Of a stretch of DNA of 64,000 nt, positions 36,146 to 44,380 are shown piece after piece. The notes beneath the pieces were generated by a model. The model saw only the letters and a list, made by a program, of their open reading frames with translations, did no database searches and was not told where the DNA came from. Within the stretch, counting starts at the first letter, position 1, and each line of letters begins with the position of its first letter. Both the position numbers and the translations under genes were made by a program. The stretch comes from Brachybacterium kimchii (lineage in GTDB: Bacteria > Actinomycetota > Actinomycetes > Actinomycetales > Dermabacteraceae): NCBI RefSeq assembly GCF_023373525.1, contig NZ_CP097218.1, positions 2,790,001 through 2,854,000 of the forward strand. Direction: 5' to 3'.

Positions 36146-36202
36146 CGAGAGGTGAGTTGTTGCTCTTATGGAGCCCGGATAGCAGCAACAACTCACCTCT
36201 CG
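36146..36202. repeat. Perfect hairpin with 19-bp arms after the NYN gene
   Basis: Arms 36146-36164 (CGAGAGGTGAGTTGTTGCT) and 36184-36202 are exact complements around a 19-nt loop containing GAGCCCGGATAG. The loop motif is nearly that of the 31017 hairpin, although the arms differ. Confidence 0.65.
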
Positions 36203-36305
36203 ATGCTCGGTACGGCAGCCGGGGTCGGCTCTCGGCGTCGCGCCTTCCCTTCGCCCCCTGGTCCCTCGGCCCCCTTGACTCCTGACCGCGCCGCGCGCAT
36301 GCTCA

Positions 36306-36329
36306 ACATGTGCGGATTACCGCACATGT
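36306..36329. promoter_or_regulatory. 24-bp dyad upstream of the ArsR-SRPBCC gene
   Basis: ACATGTGCGG-atta-CCGCACATGT is a perfect 10-bp inverted repeat ending 17 nt before the start codon, overlapping the expected promoter or leader. It is a strong candidate operator for autoregulation by the ArsR-type protein. Confidence 0.65.
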
Positions 36330-36346
36330 CTTGGCGGAGGTCCCCG

Positions 36347-37180
36347 ATGGCCGATCCCGATGCCTTCACCGGGCACACGTCGGTCTGGGACGCCCTCGCC
36401 CATCCTGCGCGGCGCCGGATCGTCGAGATCCTGCGGTGCGCTCCCGCCCCCACCGGACGGATCCACGAGACCCTCGAGGACGAGGGCCTCTCGACCAGCC
36501 GCTTCGCGACTCTGCGCCATCTGCAGCAGATGCGCGAAGCGGATCTCGTGCTCGCGACCCGCAGCGGCCGCGAGCGCATCAACACACTGAACGGCTCCGC
36601 CCTCTACGAGGCGACGATCGGCTGGCTCGCTCCGCCGGACCGCTCTCTCGCCGCCTCCCTGCATCGACTGCGACTCAGCGCCGAGGAGAACGCCATGTCA
36701 CTCACGACCATGCACGTCACCCAGTCCATCGTGATCGCCGCGTCCCGGGAGGCCGTGTGGCGCGCCTTCCGCGAGCACCCTTCGCAGTGGTGGGGCGCGC
36801 CGTACACCCTGCTCGACCAGCCCGGGTCCGCGATCGAGATGCCCGTCGAGATCGGCGCGCCGATCGTCGAGCACTCCGGGTCCCACCGCGCCGCCTGGGG
36901 CACCCTCACCGAGATCGACCACGAGCTCACCTACGCCTGGACGGGGAACATGGGCATGGGCGGCCCCAGCTGGGGCATCGTGACGTACGTCTTCGCCGAC
37001 GAGGGTGAGGGCACCCGCGTCACCGTCGACCACTCACAGATGGGCGAGATCCCCGAGGGTGTCGCCGCCGGCTACGACGCGGGCTGGTTGGACCTCAACG
37101 AGCGGCTGCGGCTGTTCGTCGAGGAAGGCGAGGCGTACGGGCTCGCGGGCACCAACACGGCTCCGCCGTCGATCGGCTGA
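36347..37180 (+). CDS. ArsR-type regulator fused to SRPBCC (AHSA1-like) domain
   Basis: The start at 36347 (MADPDAFTG) follows GGCGGAGG at 6 nt; the long upstream reading frame is ignored because it runs through the hairpin and dyad. The 277-residue product has an ArsR winged helix (about 10-85; WDALAHPARRRIVEIL, then STSRFATLRHLQQM) and a C-terminal SRPBCC domain (about 128-265) with the AHSA1-like SREAVWRAFREHPSQWWG. It lacks metal-binding cysteines, so the SRPBCC pocket rather than metal is the likely sensor, binding a hydrophobic ligand. A 24-bp dyad directly upstream supports autoregulation. Confidence 0.82.
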   Translation: MADPDAFTGHTSVWDALAHPARRRIVEILRCAPAPTGRIHETLEDEGLSTSRFATLRHLQQMREADLVLATRSGRERINTLNGSALYEATIGWLAPPDRSLAASLHRLRLSAEENAMSLTTMHVTQSIVIAASREAVWRAFREHPSQWWGAPYTLLDQPGSAIEMPVEIGAPIVEHSGSHRAAWGTLTEIDHELTYAWTGNMGMGGPSWGIVTYVFADEGEGTRVTVDHSQMGEIPEGVAAGYDAGWLDLNERLRLFVEEGEAYGLAGTNTAPPSIG

Positions 37181-37295
37181 CCCGACGCGACGCGTCCCGA
37201 CCCGGCCGATCGGAGCAGTTCGGGCCCGGCTCGGGATGCGGATCCGACCCCGCCGAGCAGTCGGCGCCGACCCACCGGGCCCACGGAACCGAGTC

Positions 37296-38279
37296 TCAGG
37301 CGATGATCTCGCCCTGGATGCCGGTCCTCACCGTCCCGCCGATCCATACCGTCCCCTCGACGTCGACGTCGACGAGGACGCGGCCGTCGCGCCCCAGCCG
37401 GGTGCCCTGCCGGACTGTCCACGGCGGGACGAGCCGCCCACGCTCGAGCATCCACTGGGCGATGCCGGCGTTGAGGCTGCCGGTCACGGGGTCCTCGTAG
37501 CCGGGCGTGCCTGCGTCGGGATCAGCCGCGACGAAGCCGCGGACCTCGTAGGCGGGCCCGTCGGCGTCCGCGGTCGGGGCGTCGGCCGTTGTCCCGACGA
37601 CCCCGAGCGCCCCGATCTTGCGCCCCGGGATCGCCGCCATGTCGGGCTCGAGGTCCAGCACGTCCTGCGCGGAGGCGAGCTCGAGGACGCACCATCCGGC
37701 ACCGTTGTCGACCCAGGCGTGATCGAGGACGTCCGCGGGGTCGATCCCGAGCGCCGCGGCGGCGTCCGCGAGGTGGTCGGCGTCCATCGGTCCGCTCCGC
37801 ACGAGGAGCGGAGCGGCGAAGGCGAGATCGTCGCCGTCCACCCGCACCTCGACGAGTCCCGCACGGCATTCCTGCACGAGGATGCGCTCGTCGGCCGAGC
37901 CCGTCGCCTCCCCGCCGTCCGCCTGAGCAGCGAGCCAGGCGAAGGCGCTGCCGAGGGTCGGGTGGCCGGCGAAGTCGAGCTCGGTCGAGGGGGTGAAGAT
38001 GCGGACGCGGTAGTCGGCGCCGGGTCGGGCGGGGCCGAGCAGGAACGACGTCTCCGAGAGGTTCGTCCAGGAGGCGATGCGCTGCATCTGCTCCTCGCTC
38101 AGACCGTCGGCATCGACGACGACGGCGAGAGGATTGCCGGAGAACGCATCCGCCCCGAACACGTCGACCTGTCGGAAGCGCCGAGTGCTCGGCGTCTTCC
38201 CGGGCTCGGTGCTCGGGGCGGATGCGGATACTGCGGCGTCGGCCGCACGGGCGCCGGAGGCCGCGGAGGGCGAGGTCAT
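37296..38279 (-). CDS. PhzF-family isomerase/epimerase-like protein
   Basis: A 327-residue protein of the PhzF/diaminopimelate-epimerase fold. A poorly conserved Ala/Ser-rich N-tail (1-32) precedes FRQVDVFGADAFSGNPLAVV; catalytic Glu76 is in WTNLSETSFL, and the second-half motif TPSTELDFAGHPTLGSA and GYEDPVTGSLNAG are typical. Such enzymes isomerise small acids, as in phenazine synthesis, but most genomic copies have unknown substrates; no phenazine genes are nearby. The ATG is 6 nt after CAGGAT, so possibly leaderless. Confidence 0.83.
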   Translation of the reverse strand: MTSPSAASGARAADAAVSASAPSTEPGKTPSTRRFRQVDVFGADAFSGNPLAVVVDADGLSEEQMQRIASWTNLSETSFLLGPARPGADYRVRIFTPSTELDFAGHPTLGSAFAWLAAQADGGEATGSADERILVQECRAGLVEVRVDGDDLAFAAPLLVRSGPMDADHLADAAAALGIDPADVLDHAWVDNGAGWCVLELASAQDVLDLEPDMAAIPGRKIGALGVVGTTADAPTADADGPAYEVRGFVAADPDAGTPGYEDPVTGSLNAGIAQWMLERGRLVPPWTVRQGTRLGRDGRVLVDVDVEGTVWIGGTVRTGIQGEIIA

Positions 38280-38322
38280 GGCTCGATCCTGTCAGACCGG
38301 CCGCGCCTCGGCCCCCTCGCGG

Positions 38323-39762
38323 TCAGCGGCCGCAGTCGTCGAGGGCCTGGGTCTCGGCGGTGATCGCCTCGACGCCGTAGTCCTCGCGCTGGGATTCGGG
38401 AACGTCGGTGCCCACCAGCGAGGCGCCCGCGGTCTCCTTGAGGAAGAACAGGGCGACGATGCCGAAGAGGCAGCCGAACATGACGTACACGGCCGGGAAC
38501 TCGAGGAACCCGGTCGCGCTCACCACGGCCTCGTTGATCGGCGCGGCCGTGCCGCCGAAGACCGACGTGAAGAAGTTGTACGTCACCGCGAAGCCCGCGA
38601 AGCGCACGTGGGCCGGGAACATCGCCGGGAACGTCGCGGAGATCGTCGAGAGCTGCGGGATGTACAGCAGGCCCAGCACCGCGAAGCCGATGATCGCCCA
38701 CAAGAAGCCCTGGCCCATGAGGTAGTACATCGGCAGGGCCATGACGAACAGGCCGATCATCGAGGTCCACCACATCTTCTTGCGGCCGATGACGTCGGAG
38801 AGACCGCCGCAGAACGGCAGCAGCGCCATCATGATGACCTCGCCGATGAGGATCGTCGCCAGCGATTGGTTCGCCGACATGTTGATCTTGGTCTCGAGGT
38901 AGCCCGGCATGTAGGTGAGCAGGGTGTAGTTCGCGATGTTCAGCGGGATCACGAGGCCCGCCATCGTGAGGATCGGCTTCCAGTAGTCGCGGATCAGGCT
39001 GACGAGCCCGTGGACGGCGGACTGCTGAGCCTCGCCCTCGTGCTCGAGGTCCTGGAAGACCGGAGTCTCGTCCAGGCGCGACCGCAGGTACAGGCCGATC
39101 AGGCCCATCGGCAGCGCGAGGAAGAACGGCAGGCGCCAGCCCCAGGAGGCCATGGCGTCCTCGGAGAGGATGAGCTGCAGGATCAGCACCACGATGGTGC
39201 CGAGCGCGAAGCCGCCGAGCGTGCCGAACTCGAGGAAGCTGCCGTAGCGGCCGCGACGCTTGTCCGGCGCGTACTCGGCCATGAACGTGGCCGCGCCGCC
39301 GTACTCGCCGCCCGTCGAGAAGCCCTGCACGATGCGCAGCACGGCGAGGAGGATCGGCGCGAGGATGCCGACCTGCTCGTACGTGGGGAGCACGCCGATG
39401 AGGGTCGTGGCGAGCGACATGATGATGATCGTGAGGGCGAGGACGTGCTTCCTGCCCAGCCGGTCGCCGAGAGGTCCCCAGATGAAGCCGCCGAAGGGGC
39501 GGGCGATGAAGGAGATCGCGAGGAAGGCGTAGGTCCAGAACTGGGCTGCGGAGCCCTCGGGGAAGAAGTGCGAGGCGATATAGGTCGAGACCACGGCGTA
39601 GACGCCGTAGTCGTACCACTCGGTGGCGTTGCCCATCGCCGAGGCCGCGACCGCTTCTCTGATGGTCTTGCGCGGCGGGAGATCCGCGAAAGGGGTCCCT
39701 CCCGTCGTCGTCGTGGGAGGTTCGTCCGGATGCTTGAACGGGACTGCGGATGACGTGTTCAC
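38323..39762 (-). CDS. MHS-family MFS transporter (ProP-like)
   Basis: I choose GTG 39762, 5 nt after GGAG, giving 479 residues. Twelve membrane segments and the metabolite:H+ symporter signatures are present: GNATEWYDYGVYA at the first helix and RPFGGFIWGPLGDRLGRKH in the loop 2-3 region, plus GFSTGGEYGGAATFMAEY. The closest style is ProP/proline-betaine and related compatible-solute or organic acid carriers, which suits a genome that makes betaine. The actual substrate is open. A pair of small hairpins lies in the upstream 200 bp. Confidence 0.83.
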   Translation of the reverse strand: MNTSSAVPFKHPDEPPTTTTGGTPFADLPPRKTIREAVAASAMGNATEWYDYGVYAVVSTYIASHFFPEGSAAQFWTYAFLAISFIARPFGGFIWGPLGDRLGRKHVLALTIIIMSLATTLIGVLPTYEQVGILAPILLAVLRIVQGFSTGGEYGGAATFMAEYAPDKRRGRYGSFLEFGTLGGFALGTIVVLILQLILSEDAMASWGWRLPFFLALPMGLIGLYLRSRLDETPVFQDLEHEGEAQQSAVHGLVSLIRDYWKPILTMAGLVIPLNIANYTLLTYMPGYLETKINMSANQSLATILIGEVIMMALLPFCGGLSDVIGRKKMWWTSMIGLFVMALPMYYLMGQGFLWAIIGFAVLGLLYIPQLSTISATFPAMFPAHVRFAGFAVTYNFFTSVFGGTAAPINEAVVSATGFLEFPAVYVMFGCLFGIVALFFLKETAGASLVGTDVPESQREDYGVEAITAETQALDDCGR

Positions 39763-39829
39763 GTGTCTCCGATCGACGATGACGCACGGGACTCGCCCCC
39801 GCACTCGAGTTCGGCCGACGCCTCAGCGT

Positions 39830-39878
39830 ATGTGCCCTACCAGGCACATGCCAGAATGCACAGCCTCTTGCGGCTGTG
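39830..39878. promoter_or_regulatory. Two consecutive small hairpins upstream of the MHS carrier
   Basis: ATGTGCC-ctacca-GGCACAT (39830-39849) and CACAGCC-tcttgc-GGCTGTG (39859-39878) each have perfect 7-bp arms and 6-nt centres, spaced 29 bp apart. They sit in the divergent region with the M20 peptidase gene and look like paired operator sites. Confidence 0.45.
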
Positions 39879-39953
39879 ACCACCGGACATTGCGGGCGGA
39901 CACGCCCGGACGCATGCCGTCATCGGGCCGCCCGCCACCGGTGCCGCCGCCCG

Positions 39954-39959
39954 TACAGT
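39954..39959 (+). promoter_or_regulatory. -10 box of the leaderless M20 peptidase gene
   Basis: TACAGT followed by 6 nt and the ATG at 39966; no ribosome site. Confidence 0.5.
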
Positions 39960-39965
39960 GGGCCC

Positions 39966-41243
39966 ATGACCTCGTCTTCCGCTGTTCCGACCCCCGATCC
40001 GACACTGGCCTCGACCGCTCGCGAGCTCGTCGAGGCGCTCGTCGCGCTCGACACGACCTCCGCGACCGGGAACCTGCCCGCGATCGCGCTCATGGAGCGG
40101 GCGCTGCGGGAGGCCGGCGCCGAGGTGCACGTGCTGCCCAGGGGCGACGGGAGGAACGCGAACCTCGTGGCGACCTTCCCCGCGAACGCGGAGGACGGGC
40201 CGGAGGCCGACGGGCGCTTCATCGACCCCGAGGATCCGAGCCGCCGTGGCGTCCTGCTCGCCGGGCACGCCGACTGCGTGCCGGTGACCGGCCAGGACTG
40301 GGCGTCTGACCCCTTCACGCCCACCGAGCGCGACGGGCGGCTGTACGGGCGCGGCACCGCGGACATGAAGTCCTACCTGGCGATCGCGACGGCGCTCGCA
40401 CCCGAATTCGCCGCCGCCCGCCGCACCGTGCCCGTGCACATCGCGGCGACCTGGGAGGAGGAGACCACCTGCAACGGCGCCCGTGCCCTCGTCACCCAGC
40501 TCGAGGAGCTCGGGATCCGGCCCGCGGTCGCCTTCGTGGGCGAGCCGACGTCGATGCGGGCCGTGCCCGCCCACAAGTCGATGAACGTGCTGCACGCCGA
40601 CTTCCACGGCGTCGCCGCCCACTCGAGCCTCCTCCCCCACGGCCTGAACGCGATCCGCTACGCCGCGCGGTTCGTGGACTGGTTCCACCGCGAGATCGTC
40701 GACGACCTGCGGGAGAACGGCCCGCACGACCCCGCCTTCCCCGTCGCCTGGACCACCGGCGGCGTGAACCTCTTCGACGGCGGCATCGCCACCAACACCG
40801 TCCCCCAGGACGTCCACCTGAAATTCGAGTTCCGCGCCCTCCCGCAGGTCGACGTCGAGCCGATCGTCGCGCGCATCCAGGAGGAGATCGACCGACTGGA
40901 CCAGCAGATGAAGGCCGATGCACCCGTCGACCCGTCGGACCCCGCGGCGGCGCAGAGGGTGGGCGCGGAGCTCGACGTCGTCTCCCTGCTGTACGGGCTC
41001 GACGGCTCGGCCGACGGGCCCGCGGCCCGCGCGGCCGTGGCCCTCGGCGCCGAGCGCACGGAGGAGAAGGTCACCTACGGCACCGAGGCGGGCATCTACG
41101 AGCACGCGGGCATGGCCGCGGTGGTCGTGGGCCCGGGAGACATCGCCCAGGCCCACGGCACCGACGAGTTCGTGGAGATCGAGCAGCTCGCCTGGTGCGA
41201 GCGCTTCCTGCGGAACGTCGCGGGAGCGCTCGCGGCCTCTTGA
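39966..41243 (+). CDS. M20 metallopeptidase, acetylornithine deacetylase-like
   Basis: A 425-residue dizinc hydrolase with LLAGHADCVPV (metal His101, Asp103 nearby), GRGTADMKSY (bridging Asp133) and TWEEETTCNGA (catalytic/metal Glu164-165), plus the dimerisation lid in the middle and the late histidine (QAHGTDEFVEI). The ArgE pattern best matches deacetylation of N-acetylornithine, but without arginine genes around it, other N-acyl amino acids are possible. An extra acidic stretch (about 74-93, containing EDGPEADG) is unusual. Leaderless-type start. Confidence 0.83.
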   Translation: MTSSSAVPTPDPTLASTARELVEALVALDTTSATGNLPAIALMERALREAGAEVHVLPRGDGRNANLVATFPANAEDGPEADGRFIDPEDPSRRGVLLAGHADCVPVTGQDWASDPFTPTERDGRLYGRGTADMKSYLAIATALAPEFAAARRTVPVHIAATWEEETTCNGARALVTQLEELGIRPAVAFVGEPTSMRAVPAHKSMNVLHADFHGVAAHSSLLPHGLNAIRYAARFVDWFHREIVDDLRENGPHDPAFPVAWTTGGVNLFDGGIATNTVPQDVHLKFEFRALPQVDVEPIVARIQEEIDRLDQQMKADAPVDPSDPAAAQRVGAELDVVSLLYGLDGSADGPAARAAVALGAERTEEKVTYGTEAGIYEHAGMAAVVVGPGDIAQAHGTDEFVEIEQLAWCERFLRNVAGALAAS

Positions 41244-41358
41244 GCGTCAGCGGAATCTCGGCCCTCGCAACCCACGTCCTCCCGACTCCCGGACGCTCAC
41301 GCCCGAACGCGTGCGCCGTGGCACCATGGGCTGCGGTGAGCCGGGAAGTCTGGTCGGC

Positions 41359-41381
41359 ATCAGGGCATAGAGTGCCCTGAT
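41359..41381. promoter_or_regulatory. 23-bp dyad centred on the promoter of the antiporter pair
   Basis: ATCAGGGCA-tagag-TGCCCTGAT is a perfect 9-bp inverted repeat whose centre holds the -10 box TAGAGT (41368-41373), 30 bp before the nhaD-type gene. A protein on this dyad would block RNA polymerase directly. The regulator is not evident. Confidence 0.65.
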
Positions 41382-41410
41382 CCCCGACCCCGTCCTGCCC
41401 TGGAGGCCCG

Positions 41411-42916
41411 ATGACATTCCCGGCCTGGACGATCGCCCCGTTCGTGCTGATGCTCGCGGCGATCGCGATCGCACCGCTCGTCCCCGCGCTCTCGAAGCTC
41501 TGGGACCGCCCGCGCAACCAGCTGGTCTACGCCCTCCTGCTGGGCCTGCCCGTCGCGATCGGCGTGATCGCCGTGGGCGAGTGGCACCTGGTCGTCGATG
41601 CGCTCGTGGAGTACGGGCAGTTCATCGCGCTGCTCCTCGCCCTGTTCATCGTCTCCGGCGGTTTCTTCCTGCGCGGCGACATCGCCGCGACGCCGCGCGT
41701 GAACACGATCTTCCTCGCGATCGGCGGGGTGCTCGCGAGCTTCATCGGCACCACGGGCGCGGCCATGCTGCTGATCCGTCCGCTGCTGAACACGAACCTC
41801 GAGCGGCGGCACAAGGCGCACACCGTGGTGTTCGCGATCTTCATCGTCGCCAACTGCGGCGGCCTGCTCACACCGCTCGGCGACCCGCCGCTGTTCCTGG
41901 GGATGCTGCGCGGCGTGCCGTTCACCTGGACCTTCCATCTGCTGCCGATGTGGCTGTTCGTCAACGCGATGCTGCTGCTGACGTACTGGGCGCTGGACCG
42001 GCGGATCATCGCGCACGAGGCGAAGGAGGACGTCTACGCGGACACCGTGAACGTGATCCCGCTGAAGCTCGTGGGCGCCAGCAACGCCATCTGGTTCGCG
42101 ATCATCATCTTCGCGGTCGCCCTGATCCCCTCGCTCGATCCCGACGCGATCGTCGAGGGCCATGCGACGTGGACCCAGTACGTGCCCTGGCGGGAGATCG
42201 TCATGATCGGCGCGGCCCTGTGCTCGCTGTTCCTGGGCAGCCGCAGCATCCGCTACGACGAGAACGAGTTCGAGTTCGGGCCCATCCAGGAGGTCGCGGC
42301 GCTCTTCGTCGGCATCTTCCTGACCATGATCCCGGCGCTCGCGGTGCTGCGCTCCGCCGCCCCGTCGCTCCCCCTGAACGAGATCACGTTGTTCGTGTTC
42401 ACGGGCGGTCTCAGCTCCGTGCTCGACAACGCCCCCACCTATGCGACCTTCTTCGAGATGGCCTCGCAGCTGCCGGGCGAGCCGCGCGTGGCCGACGTCC
42501 CCGAGCTGTACCTGATGGCGATCTCGCTGGGCGCCGTGCTGTGCGGAGCGATGACGTACATCGGCAACGGCCCGAACTTCATGGTGAAGTCGCTCGCCGA
42601 GACCTCGGGCGTGAAGATGCCGAGCTTCGGCGGCTACGTGCAGCGCGCCGTCATGTACCTCGCGCCCACGCTGATCGCGATGATGCTGCTGTTCATCGCC
42701 CAGCCGCTGTGGCTGAAGGCCATCGGGCTCGCCCTCACCCTGCTGCTGCTCGGCCGGATCATCATGCTGTTCGTGACGACAGACGGCGAGGTCGGCGCGG
42801 CACTCGCGCACCTGGACCCCGACGTGCGCGGCACGCGCCCCGCCGTGCCGCCCGTCGGCCGCAGCCGGAAGCCCGCAGGGGCCTTCGACTCCCCGCCCCG
42901 GCCCGATGAGCCCTGA
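41411..42916 (+). CDS. NhaD-type sodium:proton antiporter
   Basis: A 501-residue membrane protein of the ion-transporter superfamily starting after TGGAGG. It has about twelve helices and family motifs such as NCGGLLTPLGDPPLFLG (near 154-170) and GGLSSVLDNAPTYATFF (near 334-350), whose Asn/Asp residues are part of the translocation path. It would extrude Na+ in exchange for protons at alkaline pH. It is followed after 36 bp by nhaA; the two look like one unit under the dyad-bearing promoter at 41359. Confidence 0.85.
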   Translation: MTFPAWTIAPFVLMLAAIAIAPLVPALSKLWDRPRNQLVYALLLGLPVAIGVIAVGEWHLVVDALVEYGQFIALLLALFIVSGGFFLRGDIAATPRVNTIFLAIGGVLASFIGTTGAAMLLIRPLLNTNLERRHKAHTVVFAIFIVANCGGLLTPLGDPPLFLGMLRGVPFTWTFHLLPMWLFVNAMLLLTYWALDRRIIAHEAKEDVYADTVNVIPLKLVGASNAIWFAIIIFAVALIPSLDPDAIVEGHATWTQYVPWREIVMIGAALCSLFLGSRSIRYDENEFEFGPIQEVAALFVGIFLTMIPALAVLRSAAPSLPLNEITLFVFTGGLSSVLDNAPTYATFFEMASQLPGEPRVADVPELYLMAISLGAVLCGAMTYIGNGPNFMVKSLAETSGVKMPSFGGYVQRAVMYLAPTLIAMMLLFIAQPLWLKAIGLALTLLLLGRIIMLFVTTDGEVGAALAHLDPDVRGTRPAVPPVGRSRKPAGAFDSPPRPDEP

Positions 42917-42952
42917 GACCCCGGCACCCCCACTCCCGAGGAGAGCCGCACC

Positions 42953-44380
42953 ATGACCAGTCAGCGACGCACCGAGCACGAGTCCCGACGACGCCGCAGG
43001 ATCCTCGAACGCGGCACCTACCGCGAGCACCTGCGCATCGAGCGGATCCTCACGCAGGAGACCACCGGCGGATTCGTGCTGCTGGGGGCGACCGTGCTCG
43101 CCCTCGTGCTCGCGAACTCTCCGCTCGCCCCGGCGTACTTCGGGGTGCGCGATGCGCATCTGGGCTTCGACGTGGGCAGCTTCCACCTGAACCTCAGCAT
43201 CGGGCACTGGGCGGCCGACGGGCTGCTCGCGATCTTCTTCTTCCTCGCGGGCCTCGAGCTCAAGATGGAGTTCACGGTGGGCGACCTGCGCTCACCGGGG
43301 AAGGCGCTGGTGCCGGTCGTCGCCGCGGCAGGCGGCGTCGCCGTGCCCGCCGTCATCTTCACGGTCATCAACGTCTTCGGTCCGCCGGGGGCGCTCACGG
43401 GCTGGGCGATCCCCGCCGCGACCGACATCGCCTTCGCCCTCGCCGTGCTCGCCCTGCTGGGCTCGCACCTGCCCAGCGCGGTGCGCACGTTCCTGCTGAC
43501 CCTCGCGATCGTCGACGACCTCATCGCGATCCTCATCATCGCGATCTTCTACTCGAGCGACCTGCACCTGCTCTACCTCGTGCTCGCGATCGTGCCGATC
43601 GCCGCGTACCGCCTGCTGGCCACGCGCGCCGAGTCCCTGTTCCGGATCTCCTACGGCGCGGCATGGTTCCTGCTGCTGCCGCTCGGGGCGATCACCTGGG
43701 CGCTGTTCCTGAACTCCGGGGTGCACGCGACGATCGCCGGCGTGGTCCTCGCCTTCATGGTGCCGGTCCGCTCGCGCACCCGCCTGGGCGCGCAGTACTC
43801 GCTGGCCGAGACCTTCGAGCACCGCTTCCGGCCGCTGAGCAGCGGGATCGCGGTGCCCGTGTTCGCGTTCTTCAGCGCGGGCGTGGCCGTGGGCGGCGCC
43901 AGCGGGCTCCTCGAGGCCTGGGAGTCAAGCGTCACGATCGGCGTGGTCGTCGGGCTCGTGTGCGGCAAGATCCTCGGCATCGTCGGCTCGACGTTCCTGG
44001 TCACGCGTCTGCAGCGCGCGAACCTCGATCCCGATGTGCGCTGGATGGATCTCGTGGGCATGGCGGCGCTCGCGGGCATCGGTTTCACCGTCTCGCTGCT
44101 CGTCTCGGAGCTCAGCTTCGAGGCGTCCGACCCCATGCACGACCACGCGAAGGTCGGCGTGCTCACCGCCTCCGTGCTCGCCGCCGTGGTGGGCGCGGTG
44201 ATCCTGCTGCCCCGAGACCGGCACTACAAGCAGATCGCCGAGCGCGAGGCGGCCGACGCGGACGCCGACGGGGTCCCCGACGTGTTCGGCGGGGATGCGG
44301 AGGAGCCGTCGGATCGGACGGGCCCGACGGGCCGGCCGGGTGCGACGGGCCCGACGGGCCCCTCGGATCAGCGCCCGTAG
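42953..44380 (+). CDS. nhaA: Na+/H+ antiporter NhaA
   Basis: A 475-residue antiporter, longer than E. coli NhaA (about 390) because of a charged N-tail (1-35) and a 60-residue C-tail with Gly-Pro-Thr repeats. The ion site is intact: IPAATDIAFALA and LTLAIVDDLIAI with Asp188 and Asp189, equivalent to the essential aspartate pair. A GAGGAGAG site precedes the ATG. It ends 13 bp inside the convergent SDR gene. Confidence 0.92.
   Translation: MTSQRRTEHESRRRRRILERGTYREHLRIERILTQETTGGFVLLGATVLALVLANSPLAPAYFGVRDAHLGFDVGSFHLNLSIGHWAADGLLAIFFFLAGLELKMEFTVGDLRSPGKALVPVVAAAGGVAVPAVIFTVINVFGPPGALTGWAIPAATDIAFALAVLALLGSHLPSAVRTFLLTLAIVDDLIAILIIAIFYSSDLHLLYLVLAIVPIAAYRLLATRAESLFRISYGAAWFLLLPLGAITWALFLNSGVHATIAGVVLAFMVPVRSRTRLGAQYSLAETFEHRFRPLSSGIAVPVFAFFSAGVAVGGASGLLEAWESSVTIGVVVGLVCGKILGIVGSTFLVTRLQRANLDPDVRWMDLVGMAALAGIGFTVSLLVSELSFEASDPMHDHAKVGVLTASVLAAVVGAVILLPRDRHYKQIAEREAADADADGVPDVFGGDAEEPSDRTGPTGRPGATGPTGPSDQRP

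Noticed and set aside
36152..36346. N-terminal extension of the ArsR-SRPBCC protein
   Set aside because: The extra frame passes through the 19-bp hairpin and the 24-bp dyad and lacks a ribosome site, whereas GGCGGAGG precedes ATG 36347.
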